DNA of 64,000 nt, taken from positions 62,001-126,000 of the forward strand of contig NHNY01000022.1 of the NCBI GenBank assembly GCA_002786065.1, in the 5' to 3' direction. This DNA comes from Microcyclospora pomicola. Its lineage: Eukaryota > Ascomycota > Dothideomycetes > Capnodiales. A program made the position numbers and the translations under genes. Position 1 is the first letter of the stretch, and every line of letters begins with the position of its first letter. Below, one piece after another: positions 51,887-63,411 of this stretch. A model generated the notes under the pieces. That model was not told where the DNA came from. It saw only the letters and a list, made by a program, of their open reading frames with translations, and did not search any database.

Positions 51887-53483
51887 GGTCGCGGTGTTGG
51901 ATGCTTGGAAGGGAAATCTCGTTGATGGCGGAGTCTCTGGATGAAGTAGTCAGTGAGATTCAACGACGTGTTTGGCTGGCGCCTCAACGTGCAAGCTGGT
52001 GCTATGTCCAACCTGCATTATGGAGCTGATCGGTCGGATGTAGACGAAGGTGTACGGCAAATTCTGCCTGTGAAAGCAAGCAGATTCTCGAGGGGCGGAA
52101 GTGACATACCGATGAGAGCGAGACAGCAGGTCGCAAAGTTGATCAACGACTAGCAGCAGTACTTGTAAGGTAGTACTGCTTGACGATTCGAAATGCAGGC
52201 CGTGGCGTGCAGGTTGGTGAAGAGTGGTGGTGAAGCATACAAGAAAGGAAGACGCGAAGAAGTTTTCACAACGTCGAGTGAGAGAACAGAAGCACGCGTC
52301 GCCAACAAGCTTTGACCAGCTTGTTGTAGCCTGAGGAGCACAGCAGACGAGGCACGAGCAGGAGGAGGAGAGGGAGCGGAGGGAGAGGGTGAGGTGTGAT
52401 CCGAGTGAACTTCTGATCGCCATGTGATTATTGGCAGAACTGTATGGTACAATTTGACTGATTGAAGGATATGAAGAACAACATGATCATGTGCATGTAA
52501 GCTATGCAAGGAGACTGGGCAGATGGAGGATGCAGCGTTGGTCGGAAGAGGACGCCTAGAGCGTTCTGAAGGCCCAGAGGGGAACCGTCTGTGCAAACTT
52601 GATCATGTTGGACATGCTATATTTGCCTCCTTGACCGCATCTTGATTGATATCTAAGGTAGGTATCAGAATGACAGCTTGGACGAAACGGCATCTCCCTA
52701 CGGATTCATCGCCACGAGATCATCATCAGTCCTTCACCAGCCATAGCCAGCGAGCACGACCCTCTCCATCTCGCCCATACCTCAACCACAAACGACATAA
52801 GACGATAGGATCAAAAAGCCTCCAACAGCGCCTCGAAACTCACGAGCAGCAGAATCAGAATAGGAGCTGTCCTTCGCCGCTCGATACGATCAGACTGGAT
52901 CTGATATCAGAAGGACGGACCGAGGACGAACGAGCAGAGCAGACCAGACTCGACGAGAGCAGACCAGGCCGGGCTACTGTAGACATCTTGACGAGGAGGT
53001 GAGACTGGGCTGTGAACGTTGCTTGAGACTCAAAGTGAAGATGAAGAAGCAGAGCTGGAGCGGTAATGTAGTACTGTGTCATCATCATCCTCATTGACAT
53101 CTCATCACCATCTCGTGAACTGTCGAGGTCTTTATCCCTACTTTGCCATACCATGGCGTTCTATGCGCTCCTACATCAATGACAGCATCTGACGTACCTA
53201 GCCTCCGTACGATACGCACATAACAGAAGAGTGACAGAGAGGGCCGATATTGAACACTCACATATGGATAGGTATCTCTTCACTCAGAGCAGACATCACA
53301 GGAGGGGACATGTAGGAAAGCTTGAGGGACAGCATCATTCGTTATTCGAACAGTATCTTCACATCGAAACAATCACATCATGAACGCCACGCTCATCCAA
53401 CAGACCATCATGTTGTGGCCACCTCCGAATCTGAAAGCCCACCCCTGACCGGAATACTGTTAACATGCCTATCCATTCATACA
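51887..53483. other. Intergenic, 1.6 kb
   Basis: Promoter and 5' leader of the zinc-knuckle gene, then 3' flank of the chitin synthase. A plus-strand frame at 52646..53002 shows only low-complexity Arg/Ser/Gln sequence, so I do not call a gene. Confidence 0.4.
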
Positions 53484-56400
53484 TCATACGCCACGGAACA
53501 GTCTGATGACCAAGAACCAGCAGGCCCCAATAAACCGCACACCAGCGAGGACGGCGACGGAGTACAGCACGACGGCCATGTAGATGGTGGCGCGCGCGTT
53601 CTCGATCGTTTGGTCGTCTTCATTGTCGCCGGTGACGGTGCTGAGGTTCTCGACGCCACCGACGTTGAGCACGATAGCGGCCAACGCCAGGTTGCAGAAC
53701 ATCCAGGCGAGCACCACAGCGCTACGGAAACCTTTGTAGTAGTCCTCATGCTTCTGCTCGGCGGTGACGACCTTCTCGGGAACCTGGTACTTGGTGCTGA
53801 ACATGCGGAGCTCGTTCTCGTACTGCGTGTTGAGATCAGCGTCGTCCGCGGGGATGGCGACGTCGATTTTTCCACCAGGCTTGGTATTTGCAGCAGGCAG
53901 CTTCTCGGCCTTGTCGTCTCCTTTCGTACCCCATGTAATGTCATGAGTGTTGCAGAAAGCATACACGTTCAGGATATTGATGTAGGTCGGCGTAAGGAGG
54001 AGGTACTGGATGAACGAGGTGAACATGTGCCATGGGTCGAGGAAGAGGATGCTGGAGAAGAGGTAGAGGAGCCAGGTTGATGCCATCGACACAATGAGCG
54101 TGCGGAAGATCGGGTCGGTGAACAGAAGAGCGAACTTGAAGCCGTCGTGTTGTGCGATGGTCGTCTGCACGGATTTGACAGTGATGAAGATCGAGGCAAA
54201 TAGGAGGTAAATCATCAGAATAGCCCAGAAATAGACCTGAGTCATGTAGAACCTGCTACTTCCTTGTGGCCGATTGCCCAGCGCCAGAACGAAACACGTG
54301 ATGAGTGTGGCGAGGTACAGCCATTCGAAGAGAAGACTGAGGACCAACCCGGTGGTGCCGAGAAGATCAGACGAGGACAGAGAAGTGGTGAGGATGCGGA
54401 AGACCAGGAAGAAGTTGCCCTACAGTGCTGGTCAGTGATATGGTCAGTATGCTGGGAGGGGGTCAACTCACGATTGCGAACCATGCAAACAGCATCTGTA
54501 CAGTATGATAGAAGAACTCGATCATGAACATGAACTTGCGCATAGCCGAATGGTGGCTCCGCCAGATCTGGTAGAAGTGCGCAATGGCGTATACCGCAGC
54601 AAAGAACGAGCCGTTCAGCCATCTCCTTCTTTGCAGGATGAAGTCGGACATTTCAGTGGGTACATCCGTCTCGCCCGTTGCTGATTTGACGTACTGCAGA
54701 ATCCAGGAACAGTTCCTCTTGCTGACGAGCTCGAAGCACAGGATCCTGTCCTCAGCCAAGTACATGTTGGCGGTGAAGATACCAGCATTGGCGCCGTGCA
54801 TCTTCTCTCCCGCGAAATACTTTTCGAGCGGTCCTTGGCCTGTTTTGTCGTTTTGCAACGCTACGAAGCGATAAGCGGAGAAAGCACCTGGCAGGACCGT
54901 GATGAAGCCAAAAGCGCTTTCCAAAGGCTTGTCGAGGATGTTACTCATCTTGTACTCAAAGTTCTGTGCTGCCACGAGCGGATTGATAAGGTTCTTGCCC
55001 TTTTCCAGCATAGCCTTGATCTCACCACAGGCGCCTGCACACATGGGTTCACGATCGAACGCCTTCCATAGGTCGTAGATACTGCTCCGTCCGGGTCGGG
55101 TGCCAGCATCGATCAACACACAGATGTTGGGGTTGAGGACCTCCCCAAACGCCTGGAAGAACCATCGGTGGGAGTTGATCTTCTTCTGGTTCTTCTCCTT
55201 CAAACAGAACAGGACTTGCATCGGCGTGTTACCTTTCTTCACTCCGACGATCCCCTTCTTGATCTCTAGGTTCATTTGCGTCGTATACTCGTAGACGTGA
55301 GCGGTCACATCTTGACCGTTCACTTGCTGCTTGGCGATGCCGTCTTGGTAGACACCCATTGCAGCTAGGACAGCTCTGGTTCGTGGATTGATCTTGGCAC
55401 GGCCATCACTGACAATGCACACAACGATCTTCTTCCACGCCTCCTTGCCCCAGGTTTTGCTGCTGGTTCGAGAGTTCATGTATTCGATATTCTTGATGAC
55501 TCCGATCATGGTCCGGGCAAACAGCTCATCCTCCTCGTTGTACATCGTCACCACGATGAAGAGCTCGGTGTGCCTCGGTTTCGCAAAGAGACGCTGGCGC
55601 AACGTGAATCGCTTATCGTAAAACTCGGAGGGATCGCAAGTGACGGCACTGTACCGCATATGCGTGAACTCATCTCGTTCTGGTGGTTGCGCGTGCTGTA
55701 CCTGATTCAATAGCCGAGGCGGCACAGGGCAATCGAGAACGAGATTTCCATTGAAAAGCTGGACTTCCTTCACTGTCTTCCATCTCCGTATTGGCGCATT
55801 GGCGGGCGGTGGTGGGGGATCATTGTAGCCAGCCTCTAGGTCCTGATCCTGCGGCCCGACGTTCGTTGGATCCGGCCCATAGGCTGTGCTGGGCTGTAGG
55901 ATAGGACGATCATCCGCCTCGTCTTGATAGTAGGGATGCTGCGGCGCATCATACGCTTGTTCGTGAACAGGTGTGGCGTATTCTGATTGAAAATATGCTC
56001 CTTGATGCTGCTGGTCGTGTTGTGGGGTCAAGCTGTAGTCACCAGTACCTTGATGTGCAGACTGCTGGTACGGGTTCGGGGTGTATTGATGTTGGTGAAC
56101 GTCTTCGTATGCCTCGCTATGGCCGAACGAATTTGGCATACCTTGTACAGCGTATGTGGGCTGTGCTTGTAGTCGATCGCTCGAGTGTATGGGTCCCGGC
56201 CCGCTGGGAATCTCCAATGGTTCATGATATGGTCGGTCTTCTAGTTGATACCCTGGTGATGGGTTGTACCGTTCCGGCGAGTGCATTCTATTCGGGTCCA
56301 TGAAAGGATTGTGCGCGGCGTCCGACTCTTCGTGGCCATACGGGCCATCAGCTAGAATATCTGGTCAGTTCGGTACATTACTGATGTCGCCGCGCTCGCG

Positions 56401-56565
56401 TATTGCTGTCCATGCATAAGCTCGCCCGGGCAGACTCGTGTCCTCAAGCCCGCGTCTGTCTTGGCTTGTGTAACATGCGCGACAATAGCAACGTTGCCCT
56501 TGCGAAAGCACGATCCCATATGACCCATCGACTCTAATCGACGTACCTAAGTGGTTGTAGCTCAT
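53484..56565 (-). CDS. Chitin synthase, class III-like
   Basis: Three exons: 56547..56565 (19 nt, MSYNHL), 54472..56351 and 53484..54419, with introns of 195 and 52 nt; 944 residues. It polymerises UDP-GlcNAc into chitin at the plasma membrane. A disordered Pro/Gln/Tyr N-terminus precedes the N-terminal domain ([20 protein letters not shown]) and the GT2 catalytic core: [60 protein letters not shown] and the product-forming [13 protein letters not shown]. Six or seven membrane helices follow. The stretch [20 protein letters not shown] with [15 protein letters not shown] fits class III as I remember it, rather than class I or II; class is inferred. The first exon is inferred from the acceptor TTCTAG at 56352 and phase agreement; a start at 56301 is the fallback. 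Confidence 0.9.
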
Positions 56566-57501
56566 CCTTCCACGCTCTTTGTCGTCCCCTCAGCGAGTGA
56601 AATGGCGTTGTTGACCAGTCAATTGGTAGTCGTGATGGCGCAAGCTGTCTGCCCAACCGTGATTCGTTTGAAGCTGCGAGAGCTTTGGTCTGTTCGTGAA
56701 AGCGGCGGTGACGCGTGCGATACTTGAGCGACTGTTTGTAGTGGGGATGTGTGCGAGGTAATTCGTAGATGTGGTATTTTGTTGATGTTGTTGTTCGCGA
56801 TGTACTATAAATGCGGTCCGGCTCAATTTTTGGTTCCCACGGGGCAACAGCTCCACACGCGAGGATCGTCAAAGGGTCTCTACCACAGATACCTTATAAC
56901 AAGTACGTTAATGATATGTTTGGGCATTTGGCGAATTGATATATACCTTATGCAGAGCTTGGCGAAGTAATTCTGCAGCCTGGAAATGAGATACTGCGGT
57001 TTACGAGGTGCGTATGCGCCATTCTTGCTGGTCTCGAGCACAGCCTCATCTTTCCACACGCCGCCGTCGATCGGCCATTGTACCATGCCAAGACTGTTTC
57101 ACATTTGCCTCTCGTGACGCGTATCGCGAGGTCTCTACATATGGGATCGGAAGCAGGCTTCGACTGCTCCTCTCTGACGCAGAGATCCCACCACACTCTC
57201 ATACCGATTCGAAGGCGCTTGACGCATATATGAACTATGATCTCCTCCGTTCCAGCATCCCCGTAGCTGTTGCATGTGCTCCGCAACACAAATGCGGCGA
57301 GGAGGGTTCGGTCCGCGCTGCGCATGTGCGATGACGAAACACTTCCGGGCTTGTCTCGTGCTTAAAATAGGAATTTTTTGAACCTCAAGTGCCTACAACA
57401 GTGAAACTTGCATATTAATCGTATGACGTGAGTAGAAACGTCTTCGGTACAGCACTCTCTGCGGGCAGGTCATTGCACTTCTCGTTCTACTCTCCGCCAA
57501 C
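56566..57501. promoter_or_regulatory. Divergent promoter, chitin synthase / LMW phosphatase
   Basis: 936 nt between outward-facing starts. Open frames within it have no family character. No specific site recognised. Confidence 0.4.
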
Positions 57502-58017
57502 ATGGCCACTTCCGAGCCCGCCCCAGTCTCCGTTCTCTTCGTATGCCTCGGCAACATCTGCCGTTCGCCCATGGCCGACGCCGTCTTCCGGCACCTAGCC
57601 CACTCACATCCTCTGATCGAGCGCATTGACAGCTGCGGCACCGGTGCCTACCATGCCGGCGACGATCCGGATCCGCGCACCATGTCCACGCTCCGCCAGC
57701 ACGGGATCACGGACTACACGCACGCAGCGCGGAAAGTGCGGGTGCCCAAGGACTTCGGGGAGTTCGACTACGTGCTTGGCATGGACGGGGACAATGTAGC
57801 GGATCTGCGACAGATGGTCCGGCGAGCGGACAAAGACAAGGTCAAGGCCAAGGTGATGCTGTTTGGCGAGTTTGGGGGCAACGGCAAGGAGGAGATTGGG
57901 GATCCGTACTATGGCGCGAGGGATGGATTTGAGATTGCGTTTGAGCAGGTCAACCGGTTTTCCAAGGGCTTGCTGAAACACATCGAACAAGATGCAGAGC
58001 GGAGGACGAAGATATGA
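57502..58017 (+). CDS. LTP1: Low-molecular-weight protein tyrosine phosphatase
   Basis: Intronless, 171 residues. It removes phosphate from tyrosine (and other small phosphoesters) in the cytosol. The P-loop is near the start: VCLGNICRSP with nucleophile C15 and R21. The family's C-x5-R-S signature is followed by DAVFRHLA, ERIDSCGTGAYHAGDDPDPR, ARKVRVPKDFGEFDYVLGMD, and the general-acid Asp in IGDPYYGARDGF. Length is near the usual 155-165. There is a short N-terminal extension (MATSEPAPVSV) and a basic C-terminus (HIEQDAERRTKI). All catalytic residues are present. The yeast orthologue is Ltp1. Confidence 0.93.
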   Translation: MATSEPAPVSVLFVCLGNICRSPMADAVFRHLAHSHPLIERIDSCGTGAYHAGDDPDPRTMSTLRQHGITDYTHAARKVRVPKDFGEFDYVLGMDGDNVADLRQMVRRADKDKVKAKVMLFGEFGGNGKEEIGDPYYGARDGFEIAFEQVNRFSKGLLKHIEQDAERRTKI

Positions 58018-58430
58018 AGTTGTTGATGCAAGGAGTGTCCACGATTTCAGGATCGCTTCGTACCTCGAATTCACGGACGAATGCATGACGGAAGTTTGGA
58101 GATTTCTCCGCCTACGTGGCTCGTAAGGCATTATGATCAAGCCATCCACAGAGACTGCCGAGCGAATTCGCCGGGATGTGGGCGTTGTGCACCTTCACGC
58201 AAGCGAAGACACGGCGCCGTGCGTGCACGAGAGTGTATTAGCCTACGCACATTGGAAGAAGGGAAGTGTGGAGAAGCGTGCATGAGAAATGGCATCTTTG
58301 GGTATCAGACGATTCATGCTCCTCGGCGCAGTGAATATGGAGAGACACTGCGACGCATCACTTATCCATGAGGGGCCGTAATGATCTGATTGGGTGCGAT
58401 GCAGCCTGCCCTTTCAATCTGCTCGAACCC
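58018..58430. other. Convergent 3' flanks
   Basis: 413 nt between genes that end towards each other; no gene seen. Confidence 0.5.
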
Positions 58431-60119
58431 TCACACAAGTAACCCTTCACTTCGCAAGCGCTCCAGATCTCCCCCAGCCTCTACCACCGCGCGCACAGCG
58501 GCTTGACTGATCCGTTTGCGTCTCATTTCCATCTCCCGGTCGCGCCTTGCTTTGGTCTTAAAGCTGCCGGAGGGCGCCACCCCGCTCAAGATCTTGCTGT
58601 GGTCTTGAGGAGTGTAATTCACGAAGCCACCGCGTGCGGACACGTTCTCCCCACGGGCGTGCCGATGTAGGCGGCGACTTGGCGCGCTTCTGCGTCGAGA
58701 GCTGTAGGCACGTCGTGTGGTTACAGTGATACTTGGCGATATGGGCGAGGTAGAGCGCGAATTGATACGCTCGGCAGGTTCGCAATCCGCGTTCGTATGA
58801 TATTGCCGATGAAGTTGCATGTCTTGTGGAAGTGAGGACATGTCGGACGATGTCAAAGTGCTTTGGAGGGTTGCAAGTTGACGTGATCTGCCAGTCTGGC
58901 TTCGGGGCATGTTGGACGTGGCGGAAGGCCACTGGCTAAAGTCTCCTGACCCGACAACAAGCTCATCACTGCCAAATATTGAGTCAACCGCGCAATGCTC
59001 TTCAGTCGACTCAAACACTGTGTTGTCCATGTCAAGAAGTCCGTCAAGCGTGTACATGTCTACACTGTCAAGCGATGGCGCTGAGCAGGTCCTTGTCGTG
59101 GCGCCAGAAGTAGAAGAGCCTTGATCATGGTAGCTATCGATGACAGCACGGCCGATCGACTGATATGAATGCAGCATATGACTCGATCTCCTCATAGGAA
59201 GATTCAAGTTTGCAGTATCACCGGCGTGGTTCATATCGCTAGCCTGCGAGTACGGCGAGCTGGGTATGGTGTAGTAAGCATTCTTTGTGTCGAAACCACT
59301 CCCCGCCTGTGAACTTCCAGACGGCGAATGTATGTGCGTCTGCTGTAGTGATTGCGCAAGTGGCCAAAGGTAAGACTCACATTCTGCAGCAGTAGGAGGC
59401 TTTTGGATGCACGGTAAATCATATTCGGTCGCGACGAACCCATTGTCGACCAGACCAATTGAGGGTAGCCCGCAGATGTCCTGTGTTGACCAGTCCGGAG
59501 AAGAAGAAACGGTTCTGCAAGTCTGCGACGACGAAGAGCTGTTATCGGACTGTTGCGCAATCGAGCCGAGAGGCGTCTGCCAGGAGTCTTGGAGGTCGAA
59601 ATCCGTAGACTTGGTAGAAGACATAGGGGCAGTGGTGGTCCACAAAATGTCGAGCGGAAATGGAAAACGTTCAACTGTACACTGTTTCGTGCCTCTTGCT
59701 CGCGCTTGTGGTATCGAATATGTTGGTGCAGCTGTCAGATAGCTAGCATCTGCATTACCACCATGATTAAATGGCGCATAGCTCATGGATGGGAATGTTG
59801 AAGATGGTGGAGACGGATCACCGCCGAGGCTCAAGAAGTCTGGATGGGATTTCGCCGTACGGGCTCTACTTGGTGTATAAGCTTTGTGGGTTGTCCTTTG
59901 CTTCAGGTCTTCGACTGTATTGGGCCGATAAGTGTCGTGCTCAAGGTCGTATCTGTCGTTCGAAGGTCCCCGATGAGTGGCTTCGGCGTTTCCGCCGGAA
60001 GAGATGGTGCTGCTAAGATATTGATCACAGATCTCCTCGCAGATGCTTGTCCACTCAGGCACATCGTCCCATGGAAGAACATTGGTGGCCATCGAGTGCA
60101 TCTTGTCAAGCAATGGCAT
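58431..60119 (-). CDS. wetA: WetA-like conidial maturation regulator
   Basis: One open frame of 562 residues, close to Aspergillus WetA (about 555). Most of it is disordered and Ser/Thr-rich with many Tyr. The N-terminus has an acidic/Trp motif (MPLLDKMHSM, then WDDVPEWTSICEEICDQYLS). The C-terminal 70 residues carry the diagnostic block FVNYTPQDHSKILSGVAPSG followed by FKTKARRDREMEMRRKRISQ and AAVRAVVEAGGDLERLRSEG. I recognise this as the conserved WetA end (FVNFTP, KILTGVAPSGSSKTKARRE). WetA acts in the BrlA-AbaA-WetA cascade that builds and matures conidial walls and stores. Upstream lie three CATTCY elements, the AbaA site. The call rests on this C-terminal block. Confidence 0.7.
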   Translation of the reverse strand: MPLLDKMHSMATNVLPWDDVPEWTSICEEICDQYLSSTISSGGNAEATHRGPSNDRYDLEHDTYRPNTVEDLKQRTTHKAYTPSRARTAKSHPDFLSLGGDPSPPSSTFPSMSYAPFNHGGNADASYLTAAPTYSIPQARARGTKQCTVERFPFPLDILWTTTAPMSSTKSTDFDLQDSWQTPLGSIAQQSDNSSSSSQTCRTVSSSPDWSTQDICGLPSIGLVDNGFVATEYDLPCIQKPPTAAECESYLWPLAQSLQQTHIHSPSGSSQAGSGFDTKNAYYTIPSSPYSQASDMNHAGDTANLNLPMRRSSHMLHSYQSIGRAVIDSYHDQGSSTSGATTRTCSAPSLDSVDMYTLDGLLDMDNTVFESTEEHCAVDSIFGSDELVVGSGDFSQWPSATSNMPRSQTGRSRQLATLQSTLTSSDMSSLPQDMQLHRQYHTNADCEPAERINSRSTSPISPSITVTTRRAYSSRRRSAPSRRLHRHARGENVSARGGFVNYTPQDHSKILSGVAPSGSFKTKARRDREMEMRRKRISQAAVRAVVEAGGDLERLRSEGLLV

Positions 60120-60671
60120 GGAACTGAAGATGGAATTGTATCCTGGAGCGTCGGAACGTAAGCGCGGTCCGCCTATGGTCAGATTCCGGCAATCCTGTTC
60201 TTCTCGTGGTGTTTAGGAAGGAAGATCAGGTTTGAAGATACCACTCATGCATTATGTAGAACAAGCAGTTGTGATGCCAGATCGCAGTTGTCAAGAATGA
60301 TTCATTGTACTACGCATCGCAGCACACCACCACTTCAGAGCCTGTCTCGTTCAGTCGATACCCGCTCGTATTGAAGGAGTATTCCATAGTTGCCATTGTC
60401 CACCATCGAGGCATGGCTCCACGATGAAACGCATTCCAAGGTGCAGCACTGCCCCCACAAGAATGTTACTACTGTACGTCCTTAGAGCCATCATTACTCT
60501 GGGCTTGGTGAGATCATACACTGGCATGCCATGCGACACCGCGTTTCGGGTACTCGTTGCAGAGCTTGACAAGCATTCTGCTTCTATTATTGACGATCCA
60601 AGAATAGACTTGAAACGCTCGCTCTTTGACAATGTGCTAAATGAGCCCGATGACTGTTCGGTATTCGGGTC
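60120..60671. promoter_or_regulatory. WetA-like gene promoter with CATTCY (AbaA-type) sites
   Basis: 552 nt upstream of the WetA-like start. CATTCT on the minus strand at 60294..60299, CATTCC at 60432..60437 and CATTCT at 60574..60579 on the plus strand. By simple base composition about 0.5 matches are expected in this length over both strands. AbaA binds CATTCY in Aspergillus; use here is inferred. The right end is also the 3' flank of the DUF7053 gene. Confidence 0.45.
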
Positions 60672-61568
60672 TCAGGTCTCAGATCTTGATCCAGATGCTG
60701 CATCACTGTGTGCCGGCAACTCAGCTGGCGCGCCGGACAATTGTGGGCGAAACCAAAGAGGACTGCTGGTATCTGATGAGGCTTGCATGATCGAATGGCG
60801 AGGGGATCTCGCTGAATGCAGCAGGTTGGAGGGTCCTGATGCGGCAGATGCTGGCGCAGGAGAACCAGAGACGGTTGTAACATCCATGGCCGTAACGCTA
60901 CTGGGACTTTGCAACCGTGACAGCCTCTGAGTGTTTCTAGATTCCACGACACCTGGATATTGGGCACAAGTCGCGACATGCATAGCTCCATCGCAGAAGC
61001 ATGGATGGGGCTCCTGAGGATTGGCAGGCGAAACCGTGGTGGAATGTGAATGCTGCAGATCAGTCGCTTTCTCGATCAGCGTCTTGACCAGTACACCATG
61101 CGACTTTTTCAAGTTCTTCTTGATGAATCCGGCCAATAGAAAGTTACAGCGCAGCTCTACGTCTTCCCGTAAATATAGACAGTCTCTAGGCACATCCACA
61201 CCCAGCTCGGCCGGAGCTCGTGGTTCGCCTGGTAGATTCCCGCCCACTTTCCATAAGCCTCTGAGATCCACTCCGGCTGGCGCAAACACATGAGTTTGCA
61301 GACCGTCTGGCAGATCGTAGAAACCCCCTTTGTAGCTGAGCTCGCTCTTGAACAATCCGCAGGGGAGATACTCGATCTCATCGGTCATTTCATACCATTT
61401 ACAGTTCTCGCGCTCCTCCCGAGACGCACTGGTGGGTGGTGAAGTGGGTTCATAGCGGATGACCAGAGGGTTGAGCGTGATCATCTGGTCATGATCGTGG
61501 AGGAAGCGAAGCACCGTCTCGCGTCGAACCGCGGTGGGGAGTGGAGTTATGTTGGTGATTGTGGCCAT
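60672..61568 (-). CDS. DUF7053 (START-like) fungal protein
   Basis: 298 residues from the ATG at 61568 (an ATG 9 nt upstream is also in frame). The start reads MATITNITPLPTAVRRETVL, then FLHDHDQMITLNPLVIRYEP, the pattern I know from DUF7053, a fungal family with a START-like fold. The domain continues KWYEMTDEIEYLPCGLFKSE, LSYKGGFYDLPDGLQTHVFA and PRDCLYLREDVELRCNFLLA, ending with the amphipathic segment GFIKKNLKKSHGVLVKTLIE. The remaining 120 residues are disordered and Ser/Pro-rich. START-like folds often bind lipids or hydrophobic ligands, but no ligand is known here. It lies head-to-tail upstream of the WetA-like gene. Confidence 0.7.
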   Translation of the reverse strand: MATITNITPLPTAVRRETVLRFLHDHDQMITLNPLVIRYEPTSPPTSASREERENCKWYEMTDEIEYLPCGLFKSELSYKGGFYDLPDGLQTHVFAPAGVDLRGLWKVGGNLPGEPRAPAELGVDVPRDCLYLREDVELRCNFLLAGFIKKNLKKSHGVLVKTLIEKATDLQHSHSTTVSPANPQEPHPCFCDGAMHVATCAQYPGVVESRNTQRLSRLQSPSSVTAMDVTTVSGSPAPASAASGPSNLLHSARSPRHSIMQASSDTSSPLWFRPQLSGAPAELPAHSDAASGSRSET

Positions 61569-62439
61569 CTTTGGCATATCAGAGCGGGTAGTTGCTGGTT
61601 TCTTTCACGCGCGCAGCAATGTCCATCTCATCATGTTCGAAGACGTAGGCGGTGACTGTAGTATATGTAGTGATAGTAATGATGGGCTCAAGACGAAACA
61701 CGGATGCCTGATGACCCGGAGTACTGTCGCATAACGGCTAGTGTTGATGATACTGGCCTGACTTAACCTTTGTGTCATTCGGCTAGTGACATCCATGTAG
61801 GAGATCCATGCGCAGATCATCAAGAAGTCAATCGGGCTCGTCAGCCTCACATTCTAGGTAGTACTGACACCCAATGATTTCTGGGAGTAAGAGAGCGTCT
61901 CTGATATGCTTGGGACGATACCCAAAGGAAAATTGTATTGTGTATACTGCCCGGTGTTTGCACTGCCTACATGCTGGCGTTGAACTTCATGTCAGCCAGA
62001 GCTTCAACCCACACACATAGAGACCATGCGAGGTATGTTACTTGTTCGTCGATAACGATGGGTCTCGACCACTGCGATGACTTCCGACTGGCTACGGATC
62101 AGTGTCAGACCAATGTTGGCAACATTCGTCTTTCCGCGGTTATCAGGTATACATCTCCGAGACTTCACCTTCTAGACGAGATCTCGCGAGAACTTTGAAG
62201 GGAGATCTCTGGACACATCGTCCTGCTATCCTCCTATGAACTTTCTACCGATCATTGCCACCGGCAAAGGATGAACATGGCGCCCGGTGCGAGACTCTCA
62301 GCTTATTGCTGCTGTCGCGCGCACTGACTGGCGAGCTTAATGGCTGGGTGACCCACTGACAGTATGGGATCATCAATCTTGAGGTATGAGCGATCTATCT
62401 TCCAGGATAGATTAATCTTACACATCGATCATACAACTA
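61569..62439. other. Intergenic
   Basis: 871 nt with no gene seen: upstream region of the DUF7053 gene and 3' flank of the complex I factor gene. Confidence 0.45.
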
Positions 62440-63202
62440 TCATCTTCGCTGCACCGCTCCTGGTGACCACTCCTTAGGCTGCCAATTCTCACTAGGCGCG
62501 CCTCGTTGCGGTGTCTTCCAGGGATTCGGCTCACGCTTCTTGTCGCTCCCTTCCCCTCTGAATCTGCCTTCGTCCACCTTCTGTCCTTCCTGGGCTTGCT
62601 GAACCTTGTCTTGGCTCTCCACTGCGCTCATCACGCCCTGCCTGTCTTCAGGTTCCGTTGCAGGTGCATATCCACCAGGATCTTTGACTGCTGTAGCCGG
62701 TCCAGGCTGTTGCGTCGCCGCTGGAGCGTCGAGGAAAGAGGGAATGCTTCTCCAACGTTCGTCTGCTTGCGCGGCGAGCTGTCTCATGTTGGCCTGCCGT
62801 GACACTTCATACTGTTGCTCCTGAATCGACGGTGGAGGATCTCGAGTATGCCGCAGCCATTGATGCCATTGTGCTGATATGCCAGGATCAATTAGCAAAA
62901 GGGTACAGTGTGAATAGTAGCAGCCAGGCGAAATCATCCTTTCAGAGCTCGAAGTCTGCTTCCGGGTAAGACTTACGTGAGATCTTCACATCTGCATAGT
63001 CCATCCGTCGCCCCCGGAACCCTCCACTGCTATACTTCACGATCCGCCGCAACCGACCGGCGTTCAAAGCATCCCTAAACTCCCAGAACGTGTTACCGGC
63101 CAGATCGGCGCCCACGAGAAACTGTCGCCGCCATGGTAACTTGAGACTCTTCCATCGAAACCAAAGTTGCTTGATGAATCCAGGACCTGGTGCCGAGCTC
63201 AT
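62440..63202 (-). CDS. Complex I assembly factor NDUFAF2/NDUFA12-like
   Basis: Two exons, 62977..63202 and 62440..62873, with a 103-nt intron (GTAAGT donor, GCTAATTG branch region, ATATCAG acceptor); 219 residues. The N-terminal half has the NDUFA12/NDUFAF2 fold signature: FIKQLWFRWKSLKLPWRRQF, LVGADLAGNTFWEFRDAL, RRIVKYSSGGFRGRRMDYAD. The join gives KISPQWHQWLRHTRDPPPSI, the conserved WHxWLRxTRxxPP motif of the family. The C-terminal 100 residues are disordered, ending PNPWKTPQRGAPSENWQPKE and WSPGAVQRR. The long tail favours NDUFAF2 (mimitin), the assembly factor, over the structural subunit NDUFA12. It acts in mitochondria in assembling respiratory complex I. The start is the ATG giving MSSAPGPGFI. 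Confidence 0.85.
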
Positions 63203-63411
63203 CTTCACTCTGAGGTTATTGTAGACGCATGATTGCGGGAGAATCGAATGCCTATCTGCGGAAGAGCATTTCGACCTTGAAGTATGACGATGTAATATCT
63301 TGACATGACTCGCGTGACATAGTTCTACGAATAATACTCTATCACATGAAACTTTCAATGCCGCACCAGTGAAACATCCACTTCATGACAGCACTGGGGC
63401 ATTGCTGAAAT
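63203..63411. promoter_or_regulatory. Compact divergent promoter, complex I factor / RRP4
   Basis: 209 nt separate the two outward-facing start codons. Confidence 0.45.

Noticed and set aside
52646-53002. 118-codon plus-strand frame upstream of the zinc-knuckle gene
   Set aside because: Low-complexity Arg/Gln/Ser sequence without motif; more likely promoter/intergenic sequence.
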